Positions 33,478 through 44,627 of a DNA stretch of 64,000 bases are shown here, piece by piece. The notes under the pieces are model-generated. The model worked only from the letters and a program-made list of their open reading frames with translations, was not told where the DNA came from and ran no database searches. The DNA lies in the NCBI GenBank assembly GCA_025786725.1, contig JAHLTZ010000016.1:1-64000 (forward strand), written 5' to 3'. The DNA is from Syncephalis fuscata (taxonomy: Eukaryota; Zoopagomycota; Zoopagomycetes; Zoopagales; Piptocephalidaceae). The translations under genes and the position numbers were made by a program. Position 1 is the first letter of the stretch. Each line of letters begins with the position of its first letter.

Positions 33478-35565
33478 ATGGGTGCCAAACAATCCAAATC
33501 ACGCTATCCGAAAGATTATAGCCACTTAGCCACTCGAAGATATGACCGATCTTCGCAGCTTTCCGTTTTATTGACAACGCCTCAAGGATCTGCCACTCAG
33601 CCACTGCAATTATCACTGGCCGACAATGTCCAGTTGCCGCCAGAAGACGATAATAAAGCGAAGAAAGAGTCACGGGCCAATAGTTCATTACATAAGTTTC
33701 GTCGATTTGGCTGGTGTATGTGGGATATCCACGATGTCCCAAAGCAACGGCAATCTGGTAAAACACGCCACTGGAGAAGAACCGCACCACCTGGATTTCA
33801 ACGAGGCTGGGAATTTATGTTAGGTGTAAGCATTACTAATAACCAATCCCAGGCCGAACGTGATTGCTATCTTCGTATTACCAACTGGGTAGCAGATGTT
33901 ATAGAGGCAGGTGCAGTGGGTAGTTCAGCCGGTAGTGTAGGCGTTGAAGATTTTGATGTTCTACCTGAGAATTCGTTAGAACAAGTAGACACTGATTATA
34001 ATAATGCCGATTATAACACTAATGAAGATAAACAATATTATCTAAATGGTGGACAAGGCTTTGATGCATCTGAATGGCCCATAGCTACTGATGAGAAAGT
34101 ATTAGCACGTCTTAGTATGTCAAAAGAAGCTATGGTGCCATTGGATTGTGCCATTTCTGTACCATCCTCACCATCCTCACCATCACCATCATCATTAGTA
34201 CCAGCACCAGTAATAACAGCTACAGAAAACTTTGCATTAGAACAACCAGTATTAGAATTATCGTCATCGTCATTCAACGTATCCAACTTACCATCACCAG
34301 AATTACCATTATTGTCTTCATTGACGCCGCAATCAAATGAACCATCATTAGAGCTTGATACGTCAGCAACAGTTATACCTGCTACTAATGATGCTGAAGA
34401 TAAGCTTACAAATAAAGCTCGTGCCAATTATATGCGAGATTTAGATGAACGTCCAGTGACTTGGGTAGGTCCATTGCCGCCAGCACGCCATATACGACGA
34501 TCTATTAGTGGTACATCAGGTTTGGATAAGCATAGGCTGTGCAAGTCATGGGCACCGCCTTCCGATCGTATACGCGACCAGCAACAGCTGGCTACCAGTT
34601 TGATTGCGTGGCAGTTCACATCGGCTATTGCAGCATCAAATGGATCGCAGGTGCCATCTACGTCGCAAACAACGTCCTTTACTTATGCACACGACAGAAA
34701 CTTATCATCACCTACAACTTTTGATTCATTTAATACGCGCGATCTAACGTTATACAACGACTCATTAATTGTTAATGAAAATAACTCAGCCACATTAAAT
34801 ATGAACCATACTGATGCCATCTATGGACGTCGTAGAGCAGCCAGTATGAGTGTTGCCACTGGTATACGCTCACAGGAATTTGCAGCTTATAGTATGTCAG
34901 GCTTATCTTATTCATTACACCATCTCTACCAGCACCATTATCCCGACGGACGAATGTCACTATTATTACCAGAAGACAAATTAACTGACACCAATGCAGC
35001 AACAGGTCCTTCTGTTGTATCTCCTTCTACACCGACTAGCGTGATATCAAATCCTTACGAATCTGGACACTATTTATTGACATCAACACGATCACCGACG
35101 ATAATGAATAACAAACGAGTATCGTTAAATTCGTCAAATCATCGTTATTCAACTATCACCGTGACGGAAGAAGAAGAAGAAGAGCAAACTAAAGAGGAAG
35201 CAGAAGCAGTCGAGCAGGTCGATGGACATGGCCATCTATTGGAACAGCCTATCTTCGATGCATCTATCTTTGGTCGAACATCTGATACTATTAATCGGGT
35301 AGAGACCGATAATAATGATGCATCAAATGAGGTCAATGCCTTACAAGCAGCTGAGATGTCAGTACCAGCACTTGAACTAACCGTCAATTCTCGTTGGGGC
35401 TATGACTGGTCAGATATCGAAGATGAAGACTGCAACTTAGTACAAAGGCCGCGGTCACTGACAGGGCTTGGACCGCCACTGCGCAACTCTTTTGGGCGTA
35501 AACGAATCTATTCGCTCAATGAAGGATTGGTAAGCTTTCCCAACAAAATTATACCTCGAGATTAA
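33478..35565 (+). CDS. Orphan 695-aa protein with N-myristoylation-type start
   Basis: An uninterrupted frame, unusual among the intron-rich neighbours. It begins MGAKQSKSRYPKDYSHLATR: Gly2 and Ser6 with nearby Lys fit the N-myristoyltransferase consensus plus a basic patch, so membrane anchoring is inferred. The most ordered part is about residues 70-145 (FRRFGWCMWDIHDVP, HWRRTAPPGFQRGWEFMLGV, RDCYLRITNWVADVIEAG). The rest is Ser/Thr/Pro/Asn-rich, with an acidic tract (EEEEEEQTKEEAEAVEQVDG) and a conserved-looking C-terminus (SRWGYDWSDIEDEDCNLVQR, then RNSFGRKRIYSLNEGLVSFP). No family is recognised. The ATG at 33478 is the first after a long stretch with stops. Confidence 0.8.
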   Translation: MGAKQSKSRYPKDYSHLATRRYDRSSQLSVLLTTPQGSATQPLQLSLADNVQLPPEDDNKAKKESRANSSLHKFRRFGWCMWDIHDVPKQRQSGKTRHWRRTAPPGFQRGWEFMLGVSITNNQSQAERDCYLRITNWVADVIEAGAVGSSAGSVGVEDFDVLPENSLEQVDTDYNNADYNTNEDKQYYLNGGQGFDASEWPIATDEKVLARLSMSKEAMVPLDCAISVPSSPSSPSPSSLVPAPVITATENFALEQPVLELSSSSFNVSNLPSPELPLLSSLTPQSNEPSLELDTSATVIPATNDAEDKLTNKARANYMRDLDERPVTWVGPLPPARHIRRSISGTSGLDKHRLCKSWAPPSDRIRDQQQLATSLIAWQFTSAIAASNGSQVPSTSQTTSFTYAHDRNLSSPTTFDSFNTRDLTLYNDSLIVNENNSATLNMNHTDAIYGRRRAASMSVATGIRSQEFAAYSMSGLSYSLHHLYQHHYPDGRMSLLLPEDKLTDTNAATGPSVVSPSTPTSVISNPYESGHYLLTSTRSPTIMNNKRVSLNSSNHRYSTITVTEEEEEEQTKEEAEAVEQVDGHGHLLEQPIFDASIFGRTSDTINRVETDNNDASNEVNALQAAEMSVPALELTVNSRWGYDWSDIEDEDCNLVQRPRSLTGLGPPLRNSFGRKRIYSLNEGLVSFPNKIIPRD

Positions 35566-36373
35566 GAATGAAAAGATGTTGATTTTACAATACTTCTGAT
35601 ACATTAGCCCATGCGTTTTAATAAAAGAAATTATATTACAATAATAATAAATAGTATAGTATTAATACAACAGTAATGAATATTAGATGGCTTTAATTTA
35701 TTATTTGTATACAATGTAACATTTTTTCTCTTAATTTATTACATAGAATTAAAAAAATAAAAGACCAAATAGTTACACTTAATAGCATTCGCGCAATTAA
35801 GGTACACATTTGTTCTATTGAATATGAGAATGTGTGGTAAGTTATATTGGCCATCAAATTTATTATATGATAATTCTATTAGCATGATTGTTCTGTGTAA
35901 ATATATCTATTGCAAATATTGTCACATCGTTACATTTGCACAACATTGCAATATTGATACTTGCATTGTCTTATTCTCTAGCTTTTTACAATTCCATGCC
36001 GATCTATTTGGCGCTGACTAGCCCAATAATCAATAATCATAAATGACCAGTCCAATAATGTTTTAATAAAGCAAAAGTTTGTGCACACTCGTATTCATTG
36101 TTTATCTGTATGGCTCAATAAACAAAATAAATCAAGTTTATTGGTAATAAAGCTAGAGACAAACGGTTACTAGTTATGAATAGTATGTAGCTACTACAAA
36201 TAAGTAATATAGAATAGAATGCGTATACTGTGGAAAGTATATGAGTAGTAGTGCTAAGATTACAATGCATAAAACATTATCATTGGCGTACAATATCCAT
36301 GGACATTGTATGATACATCATTTGTATTTACAATAAATATAACCATTGCAGAAATGTAATTTATCATTTTGAC

Positions 36374-37470
36374 AGCTGTGTTTTAACAGAATATGCTATT
36401 TTCATTTATAATACCTTGAAATGACGATAAACATTAATTTACAAATTCAGACGTAAAACCATTGCGTCCATGTTATAAAGTATTCTAATAGCAATAATTT
36501 ACTTAATTAAACATTATTAAGATTGTGCATAACTTACGTATAATAAAGCAAACTGCATGATATTTTGCACAAGCATGCACATGACATACAGACAACTATT
36601 AGCGAAGTATACCGTAGTTGTGTTGCGGTATAGACCAATGGTTGCGATAATACGCTAATAAATGTGCAAAAATGGCCGTTTTTTTACCATTTATGGCTTG
36701 TGTAAACAAAATACAGCAAAATGATTGCTGGATTCGAGTTGTCCATGCTTAGTTATACACATTGGTATGTTTTATAGAACAATGATTTTTGCAAAAATGT
36801 TAGTCAAAAATGCAATTTACGTAATATTTGCTAACAAAAGCAATTAAAGTTATACGATTTTAAAGATTTTAATATTAAAAATGAAATTGGCATAAAGTAA
36901 ATTTAAAGCATTCACAACGCCAAAACAAGCATAATGGCAATTTAATATGCAGAAATATTGCTGTAAAGTGGCAATTTATGCTACTGATATACATATAACT
37001 TAGATTTTTGTTAGCAAATATTACGTAAATTGCATTTTTGACTAACATTTTTGCAAAAATCATTGTTTATAAAACATACCAATGTGTATAACTAAGCATG
37101 GACAACTCGAATCCAGCAATCATTTTGCTGTATTTTGTTTACACAAGCCATAAATGGTAAAAAAACGGCCATTTTTGCACATTTATTAGCGTATTATCGC
37201 AACCATTGGTCTATACCGCAACACAACTACGGTATACTTCGCTAATAGTTGTCTGCATGTCATGTGCATGCTTGTGCAAAATATCATGCAGTTTGCTTTA
37301 TTATACGTAAAGTTGTGCACAATCTTAATAATGCTTAATTAAGTAAATTATTGCTATTAGAATACTTTATAACATGGACGCAATGGTTTTACGTCTGAAT
37401 TTGTAAATAATGTTTATCGTCATTTCAAGGTATTATAAATGAAAATAACGTATTCTGTTAAAACACAGCT
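36374..37470. mobile_element. Foldback/MITE-like palindromic element (copy in U2)
   Basis: About 1.1 kb. Two arms of about 465 bp, almost perfect reverse complements of each other, surround a ~170-bp centre (about 36842-37011). The ends read AGCTGTGTTTTAACAGAATA and its complement. There is no coding potential and no clear target-site duplication in the flanks (TTTGAC / ATTAGAAT). It is absent from U1, so it arrived after U1 separated from U2/U3. Confidence 0.75.
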
Positions 37471-38098
37471 ATTAGAATATAGCTATTACGTTTTACAATG
37501 ATCGCATTATTGTTATTCCAACACTGTATGTATGTTATTATGGCAGCGTAACTAATAAATATACTATGTGATTGGGTAACACGTTATATGTGAATAGGTG
37601 CAATATTAATACGCTAAACATTAACACTAAATACTAGTAATAAACATCTATAAATCATATAATCAACAGATATTTGTTAATTGTTAATAAATAATTATCA
37701 ACATAAGCCAGCAGCTCTGTGTTAAAAACAAACAAAACAATACAAAGCTCTTGCTTTATTACTAGCCATATTTACTAAAAATAATAATAACTTTACTCAA
37801 TATTAGTAAAGATTCTCAGTTTCTAGTTCCATTTGTAACTGCTTAGTGTCATGCAGCTTATTCACTTTACGATGGTTAAACTGTGGTAGTTAATAAACAA
37901 TAATAGCTAAATTTATTATCAAAACGATATCAACTAAGCAACATGCTGTATTCTGAGTGTTAACATAAGTGTTAGTAAGTATCAAAGACTAATGCTGTAG
38001 TATAACATCAAGATAAGGCGTGCTCAGTCGTCTAGCCCACAGCTTCTAAAATCAGAATTGTAACAGCATTTAGCATTATTGCCGCATTTTCACTCTCT

Positions 38099-38515
38099 TT
38101 ATCCGACAATGTTATGATTAGCGCTATTAACATAATTATTGTCGGCGCAGACGTTATTTGCGGTGGTATAGGCATTCACATCCGAGTTGGCAATGTGATC
38201 AGCCTCATTTTGATGACTATTGAACGCGCTAGTGACTGCATTCGCGTTAAGTGCATTGTTATTTGCATTGAAGTTGTTGTTGTTTGATGCAAACCATGGG
38301 GAGTAGCCGCAATTGCCATAGCCATAGTTACCATAGCCACCGTAGCAGCCATTGTAGCAATATGGACTCCATGGCGCATACGAGCCGGGATAGCCACCGA
38401 TGCCGAATGATCTACGCTCAAACAAAGCCATTGGCTGGGCATCCACATGCTCATGAATCAGCATAATAATAGCAACAACAGCAGCAGTTGAAATAGCCGA
38501 ACGAAAAGTAAGCAT
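38099..38515 (-). CDS. Small secreted Gly/Tyr- and Asn-rich protein (U2 copy)
   Basis: 138 aa, single exon. The signal peptide MLTFRSAISTAAVVAIIMLI then HEHVDA is probably cut before QPM. A dibasic site follows (ALFERR), as in the microexon peptides. Next comes a Gly/Tyr region with paired Cys (YCYNGCYGGYGNYGYGNCGY), then an Asn/Ala-rich, prion-like C-terminal half with one more Cys. No homologous family is recognised; a cell-wall, adhesive or effector-like secreted role is possible. It is identical in sequence to the U3 copy. Confidence 0.8.
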   Translation of the reverse strand: MLTFRSAISTAAVVAIIMLIHEHVDAQPMALFERRSFGIGGYPGSYAPWSPYCYNGCYGGYGNYGYGNCGYSPWFASNNNNFNANNNALNANAVTSAFNSHQNEADHIANSDVNAYTTANNVCADNNYVNSANHNIVG

Positions 38516-40564
38516 CTTGTAATTGGATAGTTGATTGATATCAATTGAATGTGTAGGTCAGTATCTATTGCGAATGTAACAGTTCTATAATGTAGCGAGT
38601 GGAGTCAAAGTAGGTAATCAAGCTTGAATGATTGTTGTGATGATGAACTAACTAGTCGATAGCAATATTTGTTGCACATTATATACTAGTGGATTAAATA
38701 GTGACATGATGATGTCAACCATGATAAATACTAGCTGTCATTAAGATTAAGAACTGACGCTGTTAATTATTGCATACTAAACAATGACATGGTGGTACTG
38801 AATTGTTTTGTACCATTAATAGATATGCGTAGACACTGACACTTTATTTCAGACGACTAAAAGCAATAGCCAAACGTAGTGAGGCATTTGTATGAATCAA
38901 GTCAAACAACAAAATGACCGCATATTTAAATGATAATCAGTCACATAGTTGTGCCGATGTCTGCTATTGGTACGATATTAGATATAAATAAAGCCTACAG
39001 CAAAAACTGATATTTGTATTATTTGGAAATTAGCCAAAATAAATAAAGAATAAGCCATATACTATTTCAGTAATATGTGTTGGATTAATACTCATTAGTA
39101 AATATTATTATCATAAGATAAATATTGATTTAGTGTACCATATACACCTATTCAAAAAATATATAATTTATTATAAATGCATAAATGCTTTTATAGGTAC
39201 TAGAGTACAAGGACCAAGTATAAATACATCAATTATAAGAGCGCCGATACTATTACAGTATAATGGTAGCCAACTGATTGCCATTGTTGCATCAGTGTGT
39301 ATTGTACACGAGATAAGTTGTGATAACAAATAAGCAAGTACGCACAGACAAAGGCACACGCATAAATGCGGCATTAACTACAAGCAGTAAGCATAATGGC
39401 TAGCCACTAGTTATATATATATATATTAATGAATTGAACCGCTATATCTATGACGATATGTACGATGATAGTGAATAAACAATCAAGTTACACTGGAGCA
39501 TTGATTATCTCCATGTCACTCAGTAAATAATACATAATATACACAGTTATAGTAGAAAGCAGACAGGAGTTGGTATAGACGATGGATAATATTGCTAAAA
39601 TGATAGTAAGTTATTTAATGCATCACTTATCCTGAATTGCAGACGTAAAAGCATGACCCGAATGCATAATGCATAATACAAATTTTAGACTGTAAACCAG
39701 TTATTTCTAATCAAGTTATTGTAATATGAGTCATCTACGCAACAATACAGCCTAGTTGGTATGCCGTGAGCTGCTGCTGTACGCTCAACTTCAAGCATAT
39801 CTGGCTGAGTCATTCTGATGGACATATCACAATGTCCTTACACCGAGTTGCATGTTATTTAGTCAGTTTAATTTACTTTGAGGCCAAGCAATAACGACAT
39901 CAACAGCCAAACATGATCTTCTATTGTCAAAATGCATATAATTAACAGGAAATAAATAATACAGGCAATTTATACTCAACAACACAAACTGAATTAACAT
40001 TTAGTAGCACTGTACTAGAAATAATCTGTTTATCCTTGTAGCCATGCCACAATGTCAAATCAAACGCATGTATGAACCAATCAGTATATTTCCATGGCTT
40101 AAAAGGTAGCAGATGGTTTATGCACGACAGCATATATACGTGGGGAGGTAAAGGCTCGATGCAGCAATGTTATTGCTGTATTGATGCTATTTACTGCTTA
40201 GGATGAATGTAAATATGGGAATTGAGGATGTTAGTGAAAGCGACAGCAAATGCACAACAATGCATCATCGCTGTTTCTTTAGAACCAATATGTTTAATCA
40301 ACGCTAAATAATCGAATGTTGTAACATTACAATATGAATTGATAGGTGCATTTCTACCAAATGAAAACCTGATAATGGCAGCGCCGCTTCATTTGTGTAA
40401 TTTCCAGAAGGCTGAAGCAAAGGCTTGGTTGCGTTATAGCGTATCATCGATATGCCGATATACGCATGATTCAAGCCAGCACATGGATATGCTTTATGAA
40501 TGCACACTGCACATCAATGATATAATCCATACAACACATTATACTGGTGTCTTTAATAGTCAGA

Positions 40565-40573
40565 CTTAAATAG
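40565..40573 (+). promoter_or_regulatory. TATA-like element of the U2 microexon gene
   Basis: CTTAAATAG, 135-143 bp upstream of the ATG at 40708, at a place comparable to that in U1. The U3 equivalent is 50120-50128. Confidence 0.45.
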
Positions 40574-40707
40574 CACACAAATATACGCACCTAGCTAGTA
40601 GTATCATTATTACAATTTATTTTTTACTAAATACTTACTATCATCTACTTATCCTAAACACGCTCTATTGTCTATCCTACTTGATTTTTTAACAAATCAA
40701 TATTACC

Positions 40708-41623
40708 ATGAAGCTTTCTATTGCCAGCATCTGCGCCGTCCTCGTGGCTTTTGTGGCCAATATGGCTATGGTAAATGCTAAGCCAGTTCTAATTCGCCGT
40801 GGTACGTTGCAATTGCAATAATTAGTCATTTGATTAATTAAATACTGTTCGTATTATCGGATTGGTGTTATTAGGTCGTAAGTAATCCCATATATCGATT
40901 AGTCATGTATTACTTACACACCATTCCTTCTATGTGCTTAATAACCGCAATGTTAACAGCTCGTAAGTGGCATTGTATATTAAATAGCTATATACTAACC
41001 ATGTAACACCCAATGTGCGCACATTTGATAACTCGTATTGATAGAATGTAAGTAGCATGATATATTGATCAACTGTATACTAATTATATACCACCCGCCG
41101 TGTGTATTCAACAACTTGCATTACTAGTCAGTAGGTGGCATTGTATACTAACTAGTCATATACTAACTAAATGACATTCACTGTGTGGTTTGAATGATTT
41201 GTATTAATAGAAGGTAAGCTGTGTTGTACATAAAAAGCTATATACTAATTATATACCATTCACCGTGCGCGCTTAATAATTTGTATTATTAGCTAGTAAG
41301 CGCTATTGTACGTTTGCCAACTATGTGCTAACCATATAAAATTTACCGTGTGTGTTTAATAATTTGCATTACTAGCTAGTAAGCGTTATTGTATGTTTGT
41401 TAACTATGTGCTGACCATATGACATTCGCCGTGTGCGTTTAATAACATAAACCAATAGTTGGTAAGTGATATTGTATTTAATAAGCCATATGCTAAACGT
41501 ATATCATTCACTATGTGTGTCTAATAACTCTTATTTATAGGCTGTAGGTAGCTATGTATACCAAGTAGCTATGTACTAATCATACACCATGGACTGCGTA
41601 TGTAATAACTTGTGCTAATAGAA
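40708..41623 (+). CDS. Secreted peptide encoded by a signal-peptide exon plus ten microexons (U2 copy)
   Basis: Exon 1 (40708-40801, 94 nt) encodes MKLSIASICAVLVAFVANMA, then MVNA and KPVLIRR. It is followed by exons at 40875-40877 GTC, 40960-40962 CTC, 41045-41047 AAT, 41128-41130 TCA, 41211-41213 AAG, 41293-41295 CTA, 41376-41378 CTA, 41459-41461 TTG and 41541-41543 GCT. The terminal exon starts at 41622 (AAG). All ten introns are 73-82 nt and phase 1. Nine begin GTAAGT, GTAAGC or GTAGGT (the first begins GTACGT), and nine of the ten end in TAG (one CAG). The spliced frame adds GPQFKATIG after IRR and stops at a TAA split between the last two exons (T41543, A41622-A41623). The product is 40 aa, or a 9-aa peptide after signal removal and Kex2-type cleavage. 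Function unknown. Confidence 0.75.
40802..41621 (+). repeat. Tandem array of intron units of U2
   Basis: Ten consecutive introns with a period of about 82 bp. From the third onward they are recognisable copies: GTAAGTGGCATTGTATATTA, then CTATATACTAACCATAT, a purine/pyrimidine TGTGTG stretch, then TAATAACTTG and TTAATAG. The intervening triplets differ. Confidence 0.85.
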
Positions 41624-42704
41624 GGTAAGTAGAAGCACGTACTACCAACTTAATACCAACTTTATGATATACGCTGTATTTATTTATAATCACAAAATAA
41701 CCAATAATTTCAAACCATAGACATTGGTAGTTTAATTGAACTGTTGGTTCAACATACTTTAGGTATATATTCGGCAAAAAAGGCCACTTGACAGCTGCTA
41801 TTTAGCCCGTTTATACATCAAGTTGCAACCAATGCCCCGGTTTACCTGCCTTTTAGTCGATGGCATCATTATATTACCAACAAACTTAAAATTAGTCGTG
41901 TCTACGCAACTATGCAAGATTATAGTAATAAACTAGCAGTTCCATTTTAACTAGCTTCAATCGTGTCGTTATAATTATACTTATGTTTCATTTGTATCCA
42001 AAACTTGGCAAACATTAGCCAAATATACATATTAACAAAGGATTATGCAACTATTCTGTGCTAATGACTAGCCTGGCCGATGAATCAACCAAGCAATTAA
42101 TGTCGAAGCATATGTTGGTGATGGATATCAGTTGTTGTCATCAGCTTTATTAACTTTGCTGATCTTGATATCGTTTTACGATGAATTTAAAAAATAATAA
42201 TGTGCAGCAAAAAAAACAATTTAAGTAAAAGAGGAAAGCATAAAAGACAATATGAAAAACCGAAAATATGAAATGTAAATGTAGAAAAGTGATGAGCTAT
42301 TATTAATGCTATGCGGTCTTTTAATAACCAACCTGATTTAAACTGTATAGCTTTATCAGATGATTACTTATGGTATATGTAGACTGATAATCATAAATAG
42401 CAGCAGTAACACTAACAGTGTTGTTTGTTTACTTAAACATGAGCTTTAACGCTTTATCTTCTTAGCGTAGTATTGTAATGCTTCTTGCCATTATGTTGAA
42501 CTTGATTGCCACATCTTTACGTTGGCTGATTTAGAAAATAGTGATTTAGTTGATTATCTTGATTGTATTATGGCTATTGCATTACCCTTAAACATTATGG
42601 TATAATTTGGTGTTTAATGGCTATATTTAATAATATTTACGCAATTGAACATGGCACTAAGTGGTGAATGACATAATGAGTCAATTTATTATTATTTATT
42701 ACCG

Positions 42705-44627
42705 TAAATTTATTATCCAGTATGCATACATATTTTATTTATCTGTATCATTCCCATTCTATCTCACACTATCATATATTATTTATGATATACTAGACAT
42801 ATTTTATTTATTATATACTATAACGCACTTTGTTCACTTTACGCATTGCATCATAAACATTATAACTTTACCATTGTTATTCATACTATTTCAATTGTAT
42901 ATTTATTCTATTCTAAAGCACTTATTTTTAAATAAATTTGTTTCAACATTATTAATTGTAAACCTTAACTCATTCGCTCATTGCATTGTCATGCGCTATA
43001 GCTTTTCCATCAGTATTTACGTGCTTCTAACTACTTACCCATAGTTTTTATACTAGTGTACGCCTTATTGATCATACGGCACCAATAATATGAAAACATA
43101 TTTGGAATAACAGGCTATAGCCAAAAAGCTTTATTATTGATTAGTCAGCTCAGCCTAAAATAGAATAAATTCATTATTATCGATGTTACACCATAATATA
43201 ATTGTTATCTTTATTTTGCGAGTGTATACAGAATAAAGTCATCTACCATAAACTACTTATTTTCTGGATCATAAAAGTAATATTACTCAGTGAAAACTAT
43301 TACATTTTAATACGAGTGTTGCGAAGGAATTGGCCAGTGTGAGTTACGCGATTAGGCCGATATTATTTTGGCTTAAGCCACCATACGATGCGACTATTGT
43401 AAAGTTCAAAAATGGCCGTCGTACGTGCAAATCAAATCGACCCCTAAACGCCATGCAGCGGGTAAACAACTCCGTCAACAGACCGTTCGCTATCCATAAT
43501 GTTTCTTGATTTCTTACTCGGTAAATGCACAATGTAGAGCCACATAATTTATTAAAACACCCACAGCTGCATAACAGGTAATATGGAAGGTAAGCACTTT
43601 CACGTGGTAGACTTCAGCAAAGTCACATGGACTAGGCAGTCTGAGAGAATAACCAAAAGAACAACTACTTACCTGCATAAATACAACGCTAACAAAGCAT
43701 CCAGGTATTGCATAGTCAGCATTAGGCAATTCCAAAGCTATGCCAAGCATTTTACTTCAAATACACACGCCATAAAATCAGTTTGGTTACAATATAATTA
43801 ATTGCTGCCGAGCCGTCGATAGTTCGATTGAATCAACTGAATGGAGGCAAATAAAGCAGTCATGCAACAGCTAAGTGCAAGCAACTTTGAGTTGCAACGC
43901 TTTTAATTCCTGGATTAGGCAAACTAAATATCTTATTGGATTGTTATGAAACAACCGTACATATCAGCCATCGATACATTCATCATTACTAAATTCCTGA
44001 TTTCTACTATCTAGAGAGAAACAGAAACAAATTGTGCAACTTGGCCATGGGCGTCGCCTTTAACGTGGCAACTTATGCAGGCTAATTGGTGTATTGTCAG
44101 GAATGTGCTAACAATGCAGTGGTGCACGTGATGTTATCCAGCATTGCGCTTAGTCGGTTTCAGTAAAGCCATGAGTGGGTCGCCATAGGCCCTATTTGAT
44201 ACCTTTGAGCCCCTGGCAACTACCTGTAACACTATAGAAAAATTGCAAGTCTCATAAGAAACCACCATAAAGAACTATGCAGCATAATAGCGTGATTGTA
44301 TGATTTATGACTGATACTTATACAGCAATGTCTAATATTTCCTTCCAATCGGCCAGTGTAACTTTTAATCATGAAGGATGGGTTGATGGTACGGTCAGGT
44401 AAATAAAAGCATTGTCGATTCGCTACTACCCCAACTATTTCATCCGTTAATCTACAACACCCCGGCAGCACACATAGCTTGCATTGTTCTTTATACTTCA
44501 TTAATTTCTAATTTGTTAAATTCATTCATTTTTGTATCGACAAATATATACCCTTTTTCATTAGTATATAATTCACTCTTTCTTCGCATTTGTTTACAGC
44601 ATCATTAAGGAAATTTTCAACTAAATT
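42705..44627. other. Start of the unique spacer between the inverted arms
   Basis: AT-rich DNA. The frame at 42661-43044 is a Tyr/Ile/Leu translation of AT-rich sequence that starts inside the repeat arm. 43500-43800 has splice-site-like sequences on the minus strand around MLGIALELPNADYAIPGCFV, but no coherent gene could be built. Confidence 0.5.

Larger units (their letters stand above)
35787..42704 (-). repeat. Unit U2: left arm of a ~6.9-kb inverted duplication
   Basis: Position x here corresponds to about 90693 minus x in 47990-54900. The arms differ by only scattered substitutions and 1-nt indels (for example CATAACTTACG versus CATAACTTTACG in the foldback arms), so they are real and recent or homogenised. 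The outer boundary lies in the dispersed motif (GCATTCGCGCAATT). The inner boundary is after TTATTATTATTTATTA near 42704. It contains the microexon gene, the 138-aa secreted-protein gene and the foldback element. Confidence 0.9.

Noticed and set aside
34038-34427. 129-codon minus-strand Asp/Asn-rich frame
   Set aside because: Antisense shadow of the Ser/Pro-rich part of the 695-aa gene.
40339-40569. 76-codon frame upstream of the U2 microexon gene (mirror at 50124-50354)
   Set aside because: It overlaps the promoter region and TATA-like site and is not preserved in U1; identity between U2 and U3 only reflects recent duplication.
41580-41777. 65-codon minus-strand frame starting MPNIYLKYVEPT (mirror at 48916-49113)
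   Set aside because: It lies antisense to the end of the microexon array and the last exon; not open in U1.
42661-43044. 127-codon Tyr/Ile/Phe-rich frame
   Set aside because: Starts inside the repeat arm, very AT-rich composition, no domain; probably chance translation of AT-rich DNA.
43514-43801. Possible minus-strand gene around MLGIALELPNADYAIP
   Set aside because: Donor- and acceptor-like sequences exist, but the joined frame stops after a few codons and no family is recognisable.
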